A stretch of 64,000 nt of DNA from a virus. The position numbers and the translations under genes are program-made. Below, piece after piece: positions 28,784 through 36,814 of this stretch. The notes below the pieces were generated by a model, which was not told where the DNA came from, did no database searches, and worked only from the letters and a program-made list of their open reading frames with translations. How positions within the stretch are numbered: the stretch's first letter is position 1; each line of letters starts with the position of its first letter. The stretch is taken from the IMG/VR virus record IMGVR_UViG_3300012920_000023, positions 49,464 to 113,463 of that record. One strand, 5' to 3'.

Positions 28784-28890
28784 TTGACTCTCAGTCAAAT
28801 AGATGACAAAAGATATTCTCATACTGATAAACCTCAAGGAGAGGTAAACATTTAACAGGACTCTCCTTGAACAAAAAATAAGGGGATTAC
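28784..28890 (+). promoter_or_regulatory. Promoter-like sequence and long-stem leader hairpin before mazG-like gene
   Basis: TTGACT at 28784-28789 with an inverted repeat over the -35 (TTGACT-CTC-AGTCAA); the -10 at 17 bp is weak. The leader then folds TCAAGGAGAG (28834-28843) with CTCTCCTTGA (28861-28870), a perfect 10-bp stem that hides a decoy AAGGAGAGG. The real SD, AAGGGG, is close to the ATG at 28891. Confidence 0.5.
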
Positions 28891-29535
28891 ATGTTAAGAA
28901 AAAGAAGAATCCTATCACCCGAGGATCTCAAAGTAATGATCGCTCGGCTTGAAGAGCGAGATTGCAATGCGGTGACAATACCGGACGCAGAAGACGCTTT
29001 GGTGGGCTTTGTTGTCAATGATTATGAAACCGGTGAAGCACTTGCCGTTTACGACCTTGATACTCTTACAGAGTCAAAGGCTTATGATTATCAAGTCGAT
29101 AATTCGATAAGCGATGATGATGCTATTATGATGTCTAAGGATGACATCAGTTTTAATCTTTTAAACACTTTGGGTTTTGAGGGGAGTCCCCTGCTTATTG
29201 ATGTATGCGGTGAAAGATCAATCACTCTTGACGAGTACCAAGAGAACGCAAAACGTACCGCCCAAGTGTCAGAAGATCCTAATCTTATGGCCAATTGGGC
29301 TTTAGGTATGGCCGGTGAGGTTGGCGAGTCGGTTGAAATCATTAAAAAACATCTGTTTCATGGTAAACCGCTTGACTTAAAAGAGGTTGAAAATGAACTT
29401 GGTGACGTACTTTGGTATTTAAGCATGTTGGCTACTCAATGCGGTCTTTCCTTAAACGCTATTGCCGACAAGAATCTGAGTAAACTTGAGTCACGCTATC
29501 CAAATGGCTTTGTAAAAGGGGGAGGAAATAGGTGA
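28891..29535 (+). CDS. MazG-like nucleotide pyrophosphohydrolase with N-terminal extension
   Basis: 214 residues. The C-terminal about 100 residues are a MazG-type all-alpha NTP pyrophosphohydrolase: WALGMAGEVGESVEIIKKHL followed by ENELGDVLWYLSMLA, giving the ExxE...ExxD metal-binding pattern, and a typical LESRYPNGF end. The first 100 residues are an unrecognised acidic extension. Phage MazG proteins clear non-canonical or alarmone nucleotides. Its TGA overlaps the GTG start of the next gene. Confidence 0.85.
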   Translation: MLRKRRILSPEDLKVMIARLEERDCNAVTIPDAEDALVGFVVNDYETGEALAVYDLDTLTESKAYDYQVDNSISDDDAIMMSKDDISFNLLNTLGFEGSPLLIDVCGERSITLDEYQENAKRTAQVSEDPNLMANWALGMAGEVGESVEIIKKHLFHGKPLDLKEVENELGDVLWYLSMLATQCGLSLNAIADKNLSKLESRYPNGFVKGGGNR

Positions 29536-29990
29536 TAAATATGAAGTTTGAAGCATTATGTATTATTCTAGCCGGGTGGTCGCACAGTGCCGATCCTGCA
29601 AAAAAGCGAGCAACCGAAGTCTGTACTGCGGTCGCAATCGAAGCGACTAAACAGCAAGTGCCCGTTGACGAAGCCTTGGCTTTGGCGTGGGCAGAGAGCA
29701 GGTTCACGCCTACAGTAAACCGAAGAACGGGAGCGAAAGGCCCAATGCAGGTTTTACCTAAGTGGTGGTGTCCTAAGCCGGCTACTTCATGCGATTATGT
29801 AGAGGCCGGAGTTAGAGCCTTAAAGACTTTTAAGAAGTTGTTTCCGGGCTTTAAGAACGCCGTATGTCACTATAACAGTGGGGTTGATCCGGAGTGCCCT
29901 GCTAGGAGTGAATCTTTTGCAGAGGCGGTTGAAGTGCAGAGGGTGAAGATTAAAAGGCAACTAATGAGATCGAAAAGTGGAGCGAAGTGA
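29532..29990 (+). CDS. Lytic transglycosylase-like muralytic enzyme
   Basis: 152 residues with a GTG start at 29532, six bases after GGAGG and overlapping the previous stop; an ATG at 29541 is possible but badly spaced. The SLT-type core reads LALAWAESRFTPTVN..GAKGPMQVLPKWW, with the catalytic Glu in AESRF, then CHYNSG. The short hydrophobic N-terminus (FEALCIILAGW) could act as a weak signal. It probably cleaves peptidoglycan at lysis. A spread of Cys pairs hints at disulfides. Confidence 0.8.
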   Translation: MINMKFEALCIILAGWSHSADPAKKRATEVCTAVAIEATKQQVPVDEALALAWAESRFTPTVNRRTGAKGPMQVLPKWWCPKPATSCDYVEAGVRALKTFKKLFPGFKNAVCHYNSGVDPECPARSESFAEAVEVQRVKIKRQLMRSKSGAK

Positions 29991-30301
29991 TGGGAACTAG
30001 AACTGTTTTTATACCTACTAAGGCCAAACGTCAGAATCGGGAGTTTGAACCACCTGTTGAGCCGGGAGAGCATACCAAGTATGGTTTCTGTCATTATCTT
30101 CAAAGATGGGTTCGCCGAGATACTATGTTAGGCGTTAATATACGCTTTTATAACGCCGACAATGAGCAGACAACGATTAAACTAAGGTTATCCCCCGAGG
30201 GGTGGCAGGATCTCATCGACAGGGCGACTCCTGCGAATTGGGATAATGAGTTAAAAACTAAAGCCGAGTTGGATGCAGAGGGGATAGAGTATGACTCTTG
30301 A
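29990..30301 (+). CDS. Hypothetical protein
   Basis: 103 residues starting MGTRTVFIPTKAKR at an ATG overlapping the previous TGA. Basic N-terminus, acidic C-terminus, aromatic middle (KYGFCHYLQRWVRRD). No family recognised. Tightly packed between the transglycosylase and ThyX genes. Confidence 0.6.
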   Translation: MGTRTVFIPTKAKRQNREFEPPVEPGEHTKYGFCHYLQRWVRRDTMLGVNIRFYNADNEQTTIKLRLSPEGWQDLIDRATPANWDNELKTKAELDAEGIEYDS

Positions 30302-30977
30302 GCCGGTCTATATAGGCGACGGTTTTGTCAAATTAGTCGACAAGATGATTAGCCCTGCGGATCTAAAGGTCGTGAACTCTGCTAGAATCTCAATGGGTAA
30401 GCAGACCGAGAAAATGAAGCCTAGAGATGATCGGCTTATCGAGTATTTGGCTCGTGAGAACCACACCTCACCTTTTAGGCATACTTACATGACCTTTCAT
30501 ATCAAGGCTCCCATCTTTGTACTTAGGCAATGGCAGAAGCATCAAGTCGGTTGCAGTTTCAACGAGATATCGGGTCGATACGTTGAGTTTAAACTTGAGT
30601 ATTGGAAGCCGACGGAATGGCGAGAGCAGGCAGATAATGTTAAGCAGGGCTCCGGCGGTGATATAGTTGACATGGGCATGAAAAAAATTGTGGAAGACAC
30701 CTATCGAGAGTGCTGTGATTCTGCGTTTGATGCTTATGAGTCTCTCTTAGCATTAGGGGTATGTCGAGAGCAGGCGAGGGCTTGCTTACCCTTAGCCATA
30801 TACTCTGAGTGTTATTGGACTGTAAGTATGCAGGCCGTTGCTCACTTCTTAAAATTGAGGGAGGACTCTCATGCTCAAGCGGAGATAAGAGATTATGCTC
30901 AAGCGGTACGCTATTTAATCGGTGAGGGTATTTATGGCGGTGAAAAGGTATTAGGAGCGTTAAATGGCGAGGGGTAA
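30291..30977 (+). CDS. thyX: Flavin-dependent thymidylate synthase
   Basis: 228 residues. ThyX makes dTMP from dUMP with FAD and methylene-tetrahydrofolate. The ThyX motif region reads LRQWQKHQVGCSFNEISGRY near 82-101: the usual RHRxxSxNExSxRY is altered to KHQxGCSFNEISGRY, so two arginine positions and the first serine differ. The RHTYMTFHIKAP segment and the C-terminal HSQAE-like region (SHAQAEIRDYAQAVR) fit the family. It overlaps the previous gene by 11 bp. Activity with the altered motif is likely but not certain. Confidence 0.88.
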   Translation: MTLEPVYIGDGFVKLVDKMISPADLKVVNSARISMGKQTEKMKPRDDRLIEYLARENHTSPFRHTYMTFHIKAPIFVLRQWQKHQVGCSFNEISGRYVEFKLEYWKPTEWREQADNVKQGSGGDIVDMGMKKIVEDTYRECCDSAFDAYESLLALGVCREQARACLPLAIYSECYWTVSMQAVAHFLKLREDSHAQAEIRDYAQAVRYLIGEGIYGGEKVLGALNGEG

Positions 30978-31329
30978 GAAAGTTTACGGATATCTTAAAA
31001 GGGATATTCGCTTGAATAACCCGAGTTATCTTATTTGGAAAAATAAGCCGGTGGGGGAGAACATATTCCCTCAACACATGAAAGTGGCTCTGTGTAAGCC
31101 TACTAGATACGAGGAGGGTCAACTGAGACGCATGGCCAATCAATATAATGAGCCTTGTTTTGTAGTCAATGTGGAGGGTCACAGAGTATACTTAATGCGT
31201 AGCGTTCTATTGACGGAGGACGAATATGATGAAATCAGACGTGATCAGAATAAGAAACACTCAAAGGCAAAGCAAAAATTGGCTTTACTTAAAAAGCGAG
31301 ATGGGGGTGTGGGTAAGGGGACTCGTTGA
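30964..31329 (+). CDS. Hypothetical basic protein
   Basis: 121 residues, very basic at both ends (MARGKKVYGYLKRDIR; KKHSKAKQKLALLKKR). No family recognised; nucleic-acid binding is plausible from charge only. It overlaps thyX by 14 bp and the next gene by about 104 bp. Confidence 0.6.
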   Translation: MARGKKVYGYLKRDIRLNNPSYLIWKNKPVGENIFPQHMKVALCKPTRYEEGQLRRMANQYNEPCFVVNVEGHRVYLMRSVLLTEDEYDEIRRDQNKKHSKAKQKLALLKKRDGGVGKGTR

Positions 31330-31861
31330 CTACAAAACCGGGGCTATAGTCATTGAGTATCAACCTCAAATAAAGTTCCGGGATAATGGATTTGATGTTC
31401 TTGATCTTAACGGAGATGTCTCTGAGAGATTTGTGTATGGTCGGAGTTTATCAGACGTATCCAATGAAGCATGGAAAGTCGCCGGAAGACTTGAGTTCTC
31501 ATTGATTGAGGGTCTTGAGGTTTATGATGTTAAACGAAAAGTGCGTGCGTTTGATGAGATATTGGACACTAGTTTGATGTTGATCCTCTTAGGGTACGGA
31601 GAAAGCCCTCAAGATGTGCTAGATTGGTTCAAGACTCCCTCTTACGGTCAGTGGGTTCAACCGGGAGTGCCATATATGGTTAGAGTCTCAGAACTAGGGA
31701 GCAGTCGAGTTGAGGTGAATAACGCAGAATGTTCTATAGACGGGCAGGTTGCATTTTCTGTCTTATTTTTAAGAGAGGAGGTTGACTTAACTATGTCATG
31801 GGATAGATTCTTACTAGCATCAAAAATAAATGTTAGGGAGGACTTTTATGAAAGCATCTAA
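31226..31861 (+). CDS. Hypothetical protein
   Basis: 211 residues from the ATG at 31226, which has GGAGG eight bases upstream but overlaps the previous gene by 104 bp. A later in-frame ATG at 31301 would reduce the overlap but lacks an SD. Mixed alpha/beta content with AFDEILDTSLMLILLGYGESPQDVLDWF in the middle. No family recognised. Confidence 0.55.
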   Translation: MMKSDVIRIRNTQRQSKNWLYLKSEMGVWVRGLVDYKTGAIVIEYQPQIKFRDNGFDVLDLNGDVSERFVYGRSLSDVSNEAWKVAGRLEFSLIEGLEVYDVKRKVRAFDEILDTSLMLILLGYGESPQDVLDWFKTPSYGQWVQPGVPYMVRVSELGSSRVEVNNAECSIDGQVAFSVLFLREEVDLTMSWDRFLLASKINVREDFYESI

Positions 31862-32036
31862 AGAAGTTAAGTCGTGGGAGGGAAGCCGTGGGGAGAGCGA
31901 GTTTCGCCTGTTTTATGTTAGCGGTGAACTGTTGAGTCTGTTGAATGACTTAGCCGATGAGAGAGAGCAGGGCGACTTGCTTTATGAGTTAGTAAAACAG
32001 GAGCACGATAAGAGGTTTGGGGGTAGGAATGACTGA
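31848..32036 (+). CDS. Small hypothetical protein
   Basis: 62 residues starting MKASKEVKSWEG. This ATG has GGGAGG at good spacing. A short beta segment (EFRLFYVSGE) precedes a helix (LLSLLNDLADEREQGDLLYEL). No family recognised; it overlaps both neighbours slightly. Confidence 0.6.
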   Translation: MKASKEVKSWEGSRGESEFRLFYVSGELLSLLNDLADEREQGDLLYELVKQEHDKRFGGRND

Positions 32037-32385
32037 TTTTTGGTCGATATCTTATCCTCTAGGATGCGTCGCCAAGTCATTAAAAGAGGGCCGGATATTA
32101 GAGGCCATACGAGGCATTGAAGATGTTATCAAAAGTTATTCAGACACAGTGGCTTCTTGGGAAAAGTCGGATGCTAAATATCTTGATGGGTTGTTCAAGT
32201 TTCAAGTTTATTTGACGCATAGGCAGGGAGTTGTTTTTCCAACCCCGGAGTGCGTTTACCTATGGGTTGCACACATGTCTGCAAGAGAGTTGCACGGCGG
32301 TAAAGTCTTGGGTTACCATGTTCTCAATAAGTTGTTAATGGAGTTAAAAGATGAGAGAGTATTACAGAGGAAACACATCGTTTGA
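32029..32385 (+). CDS. Hypothetical protein
   Basis: 118 residues starting MTDFWSISYPLG at an ATG that overlaps the previous coding end, with GTAGG as SD. Mostly helical (LKEGRILEAIRGIEDVIKSY). No family recognised. Confidence 0.6.
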   Translation: MTDFWSISYPLGCVAKSLKEGRILEAIRGIEDVIKSYSDTVASWEKSDAKYLDGLFKFQVYLTHRQGVVFPTPECVYLWVAHMSARELHGGKVLGYHVLNKLLMELKDERVLQRKHIV

Positions 32386-32794
32386 AGTTATTGATGTGAT
32401 CCACACTGAGTCGATTGGTTTTAGTTTAGGGAACGTTTTAAAGTATATATGTCGGGCAGGTCATAAGCCGGGGAATACGTTAGAGGGTGATCTAAATAAG
32501 GCTTTAGCCTATCTTGATTATGAAATTGACAGGCTTGATCATCTAAAGAAAGGTTTGGCCACTCGGCCTATTGAAACGCTTGGTCAAGTTTATCCGGAGG
32601 GCTTTTCCTGTCAGATTCAAGCCATAGGCGAGGCGTGGGGCTTAAACTCTTGCTTTGAGTCCATACTTGAATGTGTTGTGATGGCAAACAGACATAACCG
32701 ATTAGGACTTTACACACAGGCGATCCGTTATCTTGAAGACGCTAACGTGCTGTTGGTTAGGGTATTAGCCGAGGGAGGTAGAGATCATGCCTAG
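32351..32794 (+). CDS. DUF3310-family protein
   Basis: 147 residues. The N-terminal 55 residues (YYRGNTSFEVIDVIHTES, LGNVLKYICRAGHK, DLNKALAYLDYEID) match the DUF3310 domain common in phages, which is sometimes labelled nucleotide-kinase-like and has no firm function. The C-terminal part is an unrecognised helical domain (FESILECVVMANRHNRLG). Overlaps both neighbours. Confidence 0.75.
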   Translation: MREYYRGNTSFEVIDVIHTESIGFSLGNVLKYICRAGHKPGNTLEGDLNKALAYLDYEIDRLDHLKKGLATRPIETLGQVYPEGFSCQIQAIGEAWGLNSCFESILECVVMANRHNRLGLYTQAIRYLEDANVLLVRVLAEGGRDHA

Positions 32795-33146
32795 GTTTAA
32801 ACCGAGTGTGTTTTCAGATCCCGGCGATACTCCGACTGACCAAGAGAACCGTGTGGCCATGAAGTTAGGTGGACGACGGCAGAGGGGAAGTGGAGCGTCC
32901 GATTATGCTAAAGGTGATGTTAAAACAAGTGATTTTTTGATCGAGTGTAAGCAAACTGAGAAGAAGAGTCTGTCTGTCAAAGGCGAGTGGTTAGGTAAGA
33001 TCACAAGAGAAGCGATGGCGTCCGGGAAAATACCGGCACTATCTATTGAGATCAAAGGTAATCCCGACCGGATTGCAGAGCGAGATTGGATAGCGATCCC
33101 TATGTCCGTGTTCCGGCGATTGACTTCCCCCGATGAAGACTGTTAA
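32787..33146 (+). CDS. PD-(D/E)XK-type endonuclease (resolvase-like)
   Basis: 119 residues. The core reads GSGASDYAKGDV, then DFLIECKQTEKKSLSV, giving a D...ExK catalytic pattern, followed by ITREAMASGKIPALSIEI. This layout is shared by small phage Hjc-like endonucleases. It may process branched DNA or packaging intermediates; the substrate is not known. Confidence 0.7.
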   Translation: MPRFKPSVFSDPGDTPTDQENRVAMKLGGRRQRGSGASDYAKGDVKTSDFLIECKQTEKKSLSVKGEWLGKITREAMASGKIPALSIEIKGNPDRIAERDWIAIPMSVFRRLTSPDEDC

Positions 33147-33195
33147 ACTTAATCTTAATTTTAGCCAAAAACATCCCTTAAGAGAGAAGTGTATA

Positions 33196-33546
33196 ATGAG
33201 ACTAGACGAAGCCATTCAGATCATTGAAAATCATAACCATGACTCTTCTCTTGCAGAGTCAACCCCTGCCCGTATAACCACTCATGACCTCGCCATGCTA
33301 CTAAAGGATGCCGGCAACAAAGTCACTATGGAGCCTTGGAAAGACGGGACTGTAGGTATCTCAATTCGGCATGGTCAAAGGAAGTTCTTGCAGGGTGTAA
33401 AAGCGATTAAAGACCTTAAGAACAACATAACCGGCTTCACAAATAAGCGTGCTAAAGGTTCATTCTCTTACAAGGGCAATGAGTATCTTTTTCAGCCATA
33501 CAAGGGCTATATTTTCATTATGCCTCTTACTGAAAGAAAGTATTGA
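33196..33546 (+). CDS. Hypothetical protein with MxLxEAIxI N-terminal tag
   Basis: 116 residues starting MRLDEAIQIIENHNHD. I prefer the ATG at 33196 to one at 33133 because the N-terminal tag matches those of the genes at 40890 and 41713 and an SD-like AGAGAAG precedes it. The remainder (VTMEPWKDGTVGISIRHGQR, YKGNEYLFQPYKGYIFIMPL) looks like a small alpha/beta domain of unknown family. If the tag directs packaging into the head, this would be an internal head protein. Confidence 0.6.
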   Translation: MRLDEAIQIIENHNHDSSLAESTPARITTHDLAMLLKDAGNKVTMEPWKDGTVGISIRHGQRKFLQGVKAIKDLKNNITGFTNKRAKGSFSYKGNEYLFQPYKGYIFIMPLTERKY

Positions 33547-33572
33547 TCTTTATATAGGCTTAAGGAGGACTC

Positions 33573-34145
33573 ATGTTTAAACCACCTAGAGAAGTGCAGA
33601 AGCAGGCCCGGCTTGGTCTTGAGTTAAGGCGTAAGTACAAGCGTGGAGGGTTGACCAATAAAGAGGCTTCAAAGCATGGCATTGGTTCGGGAGTACAGAG
33701 GGCAGTGAACCTTTCTAATGGCGACGAGTTGTCTTTTGATACAGTAAAGCGTATGAAAGCCTTTTTTGACAGACATCGAATCTACAAGGAGAAAGGCTAT
33801 CATGACACAGGAAACTCTGCTTCTTATATATCTTGGTTGTTATGGGGGGGAGATCCCGGATACAAATGGGCAAAAGAAATCGTATCCAAAAATCAGACGG
33901 AGGGCATGGGCATGGGGCAGTTGGTGAGAGACCTTGAGGGGCTTTTAAAGCGTGATCAGAATGATCGGGTGATGATCAAGAACGCATTGAGTACCGGCAA
34001 AAGAGCCATTCAGCAAATCGAGACTCTACTAGCAAGCGGAGATGCGGACTTGGCTTCTTGGATGGAATATAAGGTGTATCAAGCCACGGACGGGCTAAGG
34101 TCAGTCCGTGATTCGCTTCTTGCCGACCGTAGAGATGAAGATTAG
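33573..34145 (+). CDS. Conserved phage protein with WLLWGGDPG motif
   Basis: 190 residues. Residues 4-105 (PPREVQKQARLGLELRRKYKRGG, AVNLSNGDELSFDTVKRMKAFFDRH, SASYISWLLWGGDPGYKWA) belong to a conserved domain widely seen in phages and large viruses, without an established function. The C-terminal helical part (WMEYKVYQATDGLRSVRDSL) also recurs in phage proteins. SD AAGGAGG precedes the ATG. Confidence 0.7.
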   Translation: MFKPPREVQKQARLGLELRRKYKRGGLTNKEASKHGIGSGVQRAVNLSNGDELSFDTVKRMKAFFDRHRIYKEKGYHDTGNSASYISWLLWGGDPGYKWAKEIVSKNQTEGMGMGQLVRDLEGLLKRDQNDRVMIKNALSTGKRAIQQIETLLASGDADLASWMEYKVYQATDGLRSVRDSLLADRRDED

Positions 34146-34220
34146 AAATATTTCTCTCAAGTTGCTCCGTATTTATGCTCATTTAACCGGTTTTAGATGC
34201 TGACAATCATGAAAGCAGAC

Positions 34221-34281
34221 TTGGGTCAATCGCCGGGCTAATATACTATTGTGTGAACCTTTATTAAGGAGGACTTCATAC
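34221..34281 (+). promoter_or_regulatory. Promoter and leader of the phoH-like gene
   Basis: TTGGGT at 34221-34226, 17-bp spacer, TACTAT at 34244-34249, then AAGGAGG before the ATG at 34282. The -10 and spacing match the early-gene cassettes; the -35 is weaker. Confidence 0.55.
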
Positions 34282-35163
34282 ATGTTAGAAATACAGGAAA
34301 TATCTGTAGAACCAAGTTTCATAAACCGTCTATACAAAAGAAAATCTATTACATCTCAGGAGTTTAGCGAGTCTGAGGGGGTTGAATGGGATTGTCGTGA
34401 GAGCAATTTTTACTTACTTAAAGTAGAGTCGACCGGGCAGAGTGCTTTAGCACTTTGGTGGGGTGAAGACGTACTAGAGTTGGTGGAGACAAAGGGTGTG
34501 TCTTTCAAGGGGATTGTACCTAGAGACGCTCCGCAGTCTTGTATGTTCCACGCACTCCGTAAACGTAGGTTAACTGTGGTTTTAGGTGAAGCCGGAACGG
34601 GCAAGACGACGATTGCATTGGCTTATGCGTTAGAGTGTCTTTTTAAGCGTGAAATGAATGTAGTGCTCTGCAAGCCGACGGTGTTTGTGGGTCAGAGATC
34701 AAATGCTATGGCTCCGATACCGGGAGATCACCGTGAGAAGATGGCCGGTTATATCGATTCCTATTTGACCTCTATGCAACGTATCTTGGGAGACACTTTT
34801 GAGCATCACCTGTACGAGTTGGAAGATGAGGGTCGGATAAAGTTTCAACCTCTTGAGTTGATCAGAGGTCAACACTTTGAAAAGAGCGTTGTAATCATTG
34901 ATGAAGCCCAAAACACTTCACCGCATGAACTTATGTCGGCAATAAGCCGGCTTGATGAAACGAGCGTGTGTATCGTTCTAGGAGATCCATGTCAGATAGA
35001 TTTGAGCAGTGGGTTTTCAGAGACAGGTTTAGGTGTGCTTGTAGAGAGCGAGGCATTTGAGTTCTCAGATATATCTGCCGGGGTTCGGCTCACCACCAAC
35101 TATCGTGGCCCGTTAGCGGTCTTGGCTTCTGAGGTCTTAAAAGAGTTAAGTGAACGCCGGTAA
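34282..35163 (+). CDS. PhoH-like ATPase
   Basis: 293 residues starting MLEIQEISVE; the ATG at 34282 has AAGGAGG upstream, unlike an earlier in-frame ATG at 34249. Walker A GEAGTGKT near 102-109, Walker B VVIIDEAQNTS near 200, and sensor-type GDPCQID further on are the PhoH pattern, a RNA-helicase-like P-loop family often carried by marine phages. An 80-residue N-terminal region precedes the ATPase core, in place of the KH or PIN domains of some relatives. The cellular role of phage PhoH is unclear. Confidence 0.88.
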   Translation: MLEIQEISVEPSFINRLYKRKSITSQEFSESEGVEWDCRESNFYLLKVESTGQSALALWWGEDVLELVETKGVSFKGIVPRDAPQSCMFHALRKRRLTVVLGEAGTGKTTIALAYALECLFKREMNVVLCKPTVFVGQRSNAMAPIPGDHREKMAGYIDSYLTSMQRILGDTFEHHLYELEDEGRIKFQPLELIRGQHFEKSVVIIDEAQNTSPHELMSAISRLDETSVCIVLGDPCQIDLSSGFSETGLGVLVESEAFEFSDISAGVRLTTNYRGPLAVLASEVLKELSERR

Positions 35164-35238
35164 GTTGAAGCATCAACAGTGGCCACCTATGGTGCTCGTA
35201 AACGCCTGTAAGTAAATGAAAATAAGTGTTATTTGTAT

Positions 35239-35320
35239 TTGACATTCAAGGCCACTTGATATAGTATACTTACAACGGTTGATTAAGGCCGGATTAATAC
35301 GACTCTAAAGGAGAGTGAAT
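35239..35320 (+). promoter_or_regulatory. Promoter and SD-hairpin leader of the 35321 gene
   Basis: TTGACA at 35239-35244, 17-bp spacer, TAGTAT at 35262-35267. The SD hairpin pairs ACTCT (35302-35306) with AGAGT (35312-35316) around the loop AAAGG. A degenerate CCACC-TAT-GGTG element lies at about 35183-35194. Confidence 0.72.
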
Positions 35321-35479
35321 ATGCTTAGGTTTAATGATGGCGTGACTATTGATACGAGTGGTGAGTACCGACCGCTTAAACTTAAAGACGGTTGGTACGT
35401 TGTTGGTCAAGGCTCATGTATGCCCGTTGAGTCTCGACAGGAAGCCCTTGAGTTGATTGCGAGGTTGACCAAAAAGTAA
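35321..35479 (+). CDS. Small hypothetical protein (52 aa)
   Basis: 52 residues, MLRFNDGVTI...ARLTKK, short enough to be missed by a size cut-off. It has a complete promoter and SD-hairpin leader, which is the main evidence that it is real. It looks like a small beta-beta-beta-alpha fold (LKLKDGWYVVGQGSCMPV, then QEALELIARLTKK). Confidence 0.65.
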   Translation: MLRFNDGVTIDTSGEYRPLKLKDGWYVVGQGSCMPVESRQEALELIARLTKK

Positions 35480-35528
35480 ACCGCTCCGGGCCAACCTTGA
35501 TTACTCGGGGTTGTTGCCCAACCGGCCT

Positions 35529-35558
35529 AGAGCACCTTATAGGCAATTATGGTGCTCT
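35529..35558 (+). repeat. GCACC/GGTGC stem-loop element
   Basis: AGAGCACC pairs with GGTGCTCT, an 8-bp perfect stem with a 14-nt AT-rich loop, upstream of the promoter at 35648. A tandem AACTTAGGAGC repeat and a partial GCACCTTATAGG follow at 35561-35592. Confidence 0.7.
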
Positions 35559-35647
35559 GCAACTTAGGAGCAACTTAGGAGCACCTTATAGGTAAACCAT
35601 AACGCTTCTAAGTTGTTAAAATAAATCAAAAAAAGATCATTTTTAAC

Positions 35648-35715
35648 TTGACTATAAGGCAGGGCCGAGTTAGTATATTACATCATTAACGATAAACGCT
35701 TAAGGAGAGCGAAAA
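35648..35715 (+). promoter_or_regulatory. Promoter and SD-hairpin leader of the 35716 gene
   Basis: TTGACT at 35648-35653, 17-bp spacer, TAGTAT at 35671-35676. The leader from about 35678 is identical over some 37 nt to the one at 36264. Hairpin: CGCTT (35697-35701), loop AAGGA, GAGCG (35707-35711). Confidence 0.78.
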
Positions 35716-36057
35716 ATGGCAAATATATGTAGTTATGCATTTAAGTGGGAAGATGGACAAGGTCGGCTGTTTAATGACCCCGAGTCTTACGATCAAGAGA
35801 TCGCAGGTGATACAACGATCGGATGCCGAAAGTGGCATCCACCGATCAGTTTATTAAGGGCGATGAAAGCATCGGGCAGGCTTGATTGGGAGGAGCATGG
35901 CTTACTAGGAGTAGGCTATACAATACTCAAAGACGGCGTTATTACTCAACAGGTGGCGGTTGATACACCCAAGAACATTGAAGAGTGTAGGGAGGTAATG
36001 AATACCTATCCAACCCTTGATGTTCAAAACCTTGTTGATCAGTATGAGGACGAGTAA
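35716..36057 (+). CDS. Small early-type hypothetical protein
   Basis: 113 residues, MANICSYAFKWEDGQG..., ending with an acidic helix (LVDQYEDE). No family recognised. It has its own promoter cassette and is flanked by GCACC stem-loops, so it looks like one interchangeable module of the small-gene zone. Confidence 0.65.
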   Translation: MANICSYAFKWEDGQGRLFNDPESYDQEIAGDTTIGCRKWHPPISLLRAMKASGRLDWEEHGLLGVGYTILKDGVITQQVAVDTPKNIEECREVMNTYPTLDVQNLVDQYEDE

Positions 36058-36124
36058 GCAGGCTACTGATCAAGGGGGGGAGTGCTGGGTGCTTAAGGGA
36101 TGGCGGTCATTGGTTGCGGTATGG

Positions 36125-36156
36125 GGAGCACCTTATATATGTGTTATTGGTGCTCC
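36125..36156 (+). repeat. GCACC/GGTGC stem-loop element
   Basis: GGAGCACC pairs with GGTGCTCC (8 bp perfect, 16-nt AT loop). A second inverted repeat, CCGGCT...AGCCGG, follows at about 36161-36191, before the T-rich tract and promoter at 36233. Confidence 0.7.
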
Positions 36157-36232
36157 TTAACCGGCTTACATATATAGAACACCATAGCCGGTAAAAGTGT
36201 GACATTTTTTTTAAAGTTTTTTTATTTTTATA

Positions 36233-36300
36233 TTGACTATCACCTTAAACAGAGTTAATATAGTTACATCATTAACGATAAACGCTTAAGGAGAGCGAAA
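36233..36300 (+). promoter_or_regulatory. Promoter and SD-hairpin leader of the 36301 gene
   Basis: TTGACT at 36233-36238, 17-bp spacer, TAATAT at 36256-36261, preceded by a long T-rich tract. Hairpin: CGCTT (36283-36287), loop AAGGA, GAGCG (36293-36297). The leader is a near-perfect copy of that at 35678-35715. Confidence 0.8.
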
Positions 36301-36597
36301 ATGATCGGACAAACAATCATTCAACAATTAGGCGGAGCCGGTAGGCTTCAAATGTTCATCGGACTAAGACAACTTTTGACCGAGGAGAGCGGAGTGACGC
36401 TCGTATTTCCTAAGCCCAAACACGCCGGTGCGGTCAATAGAGTTCGTATTACCCTTAACCCCAAAGACCTTTATGATATGGAGTTCATTAGATACTCTAA
36501 AAGAGGCGTAAAGGTTGTTAAAGAGTCCAATGACGTTTATGCCGAGGACTTGAGAGATAGATTTGAAGAGGGAACCGGCCTTTATATCCGGTTCTAA
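36301..36597 (+). CDS. Small early-type hypothetical protein
   Basis: 98 residues, MIGQTIIQQLGGAGRLQMFIG..., with beta-rich middle (TLVFPKPKHAGAVNRVRITLNPKDLYDM) and a C-terminal RFEEGTGLYIRF. The opening helix and KxxxAVNRVRITL pattern resemble small phage proteins of unknown role. Own promoter cassette. Confidence 0.65.
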   Translation: MIGQTIIQQLGGAGRLQMFIGLRQLLTEESGVTLVFPKPKHAGAVNRVRITLNPKDLYDMEFIRYSKRGVKVVKESNDVYAEDLRDRFEEGTGLYIRF

Positions 36598-36678
36598 GTT
36601 GAGCCGGAGCGAGGGGTATAGGTTGAGCCGGTAGAGAGAGGGGTTAGGTTGACTTGGTCTTGCTAACCGGCTCATGAC

Positions 36679-36705
36679 AGCACCTTTATTGACCATAATG
36701 GTGCT
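36679..36705 (+). repeat. GCACC/GGTGC stem-loop element
   Basis: AGCACC (36679-36684) pairs with GGTGCT (36700-36705); AT-rich loop. It precedes the promoter at 36748. Confidence 0.68.
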
Positions 36706-36747
36706 CCGTAAGGGCTTAAAACAAATAAACTTTTTTATTATTTTTAC

Positions 36748-36814
36748 TTGACTATTGGGTGTGGATATTGTACTCTATATACATGTTAAAGATAAACGCA
36801 AAGGAGGCGTTAAC
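36748..36814 (+). promoter_or_regulatory. Promoter and SD-hairpin leader of the 36815 gene
   Basis: TTGACT at 36748-36753, 17-bp spacer, TACTCT at 36771-36776. Hairpin: AACGC (36795-36799), loop AAAGGAG, GCGTT (36807-36811). Confidence 0.72.
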
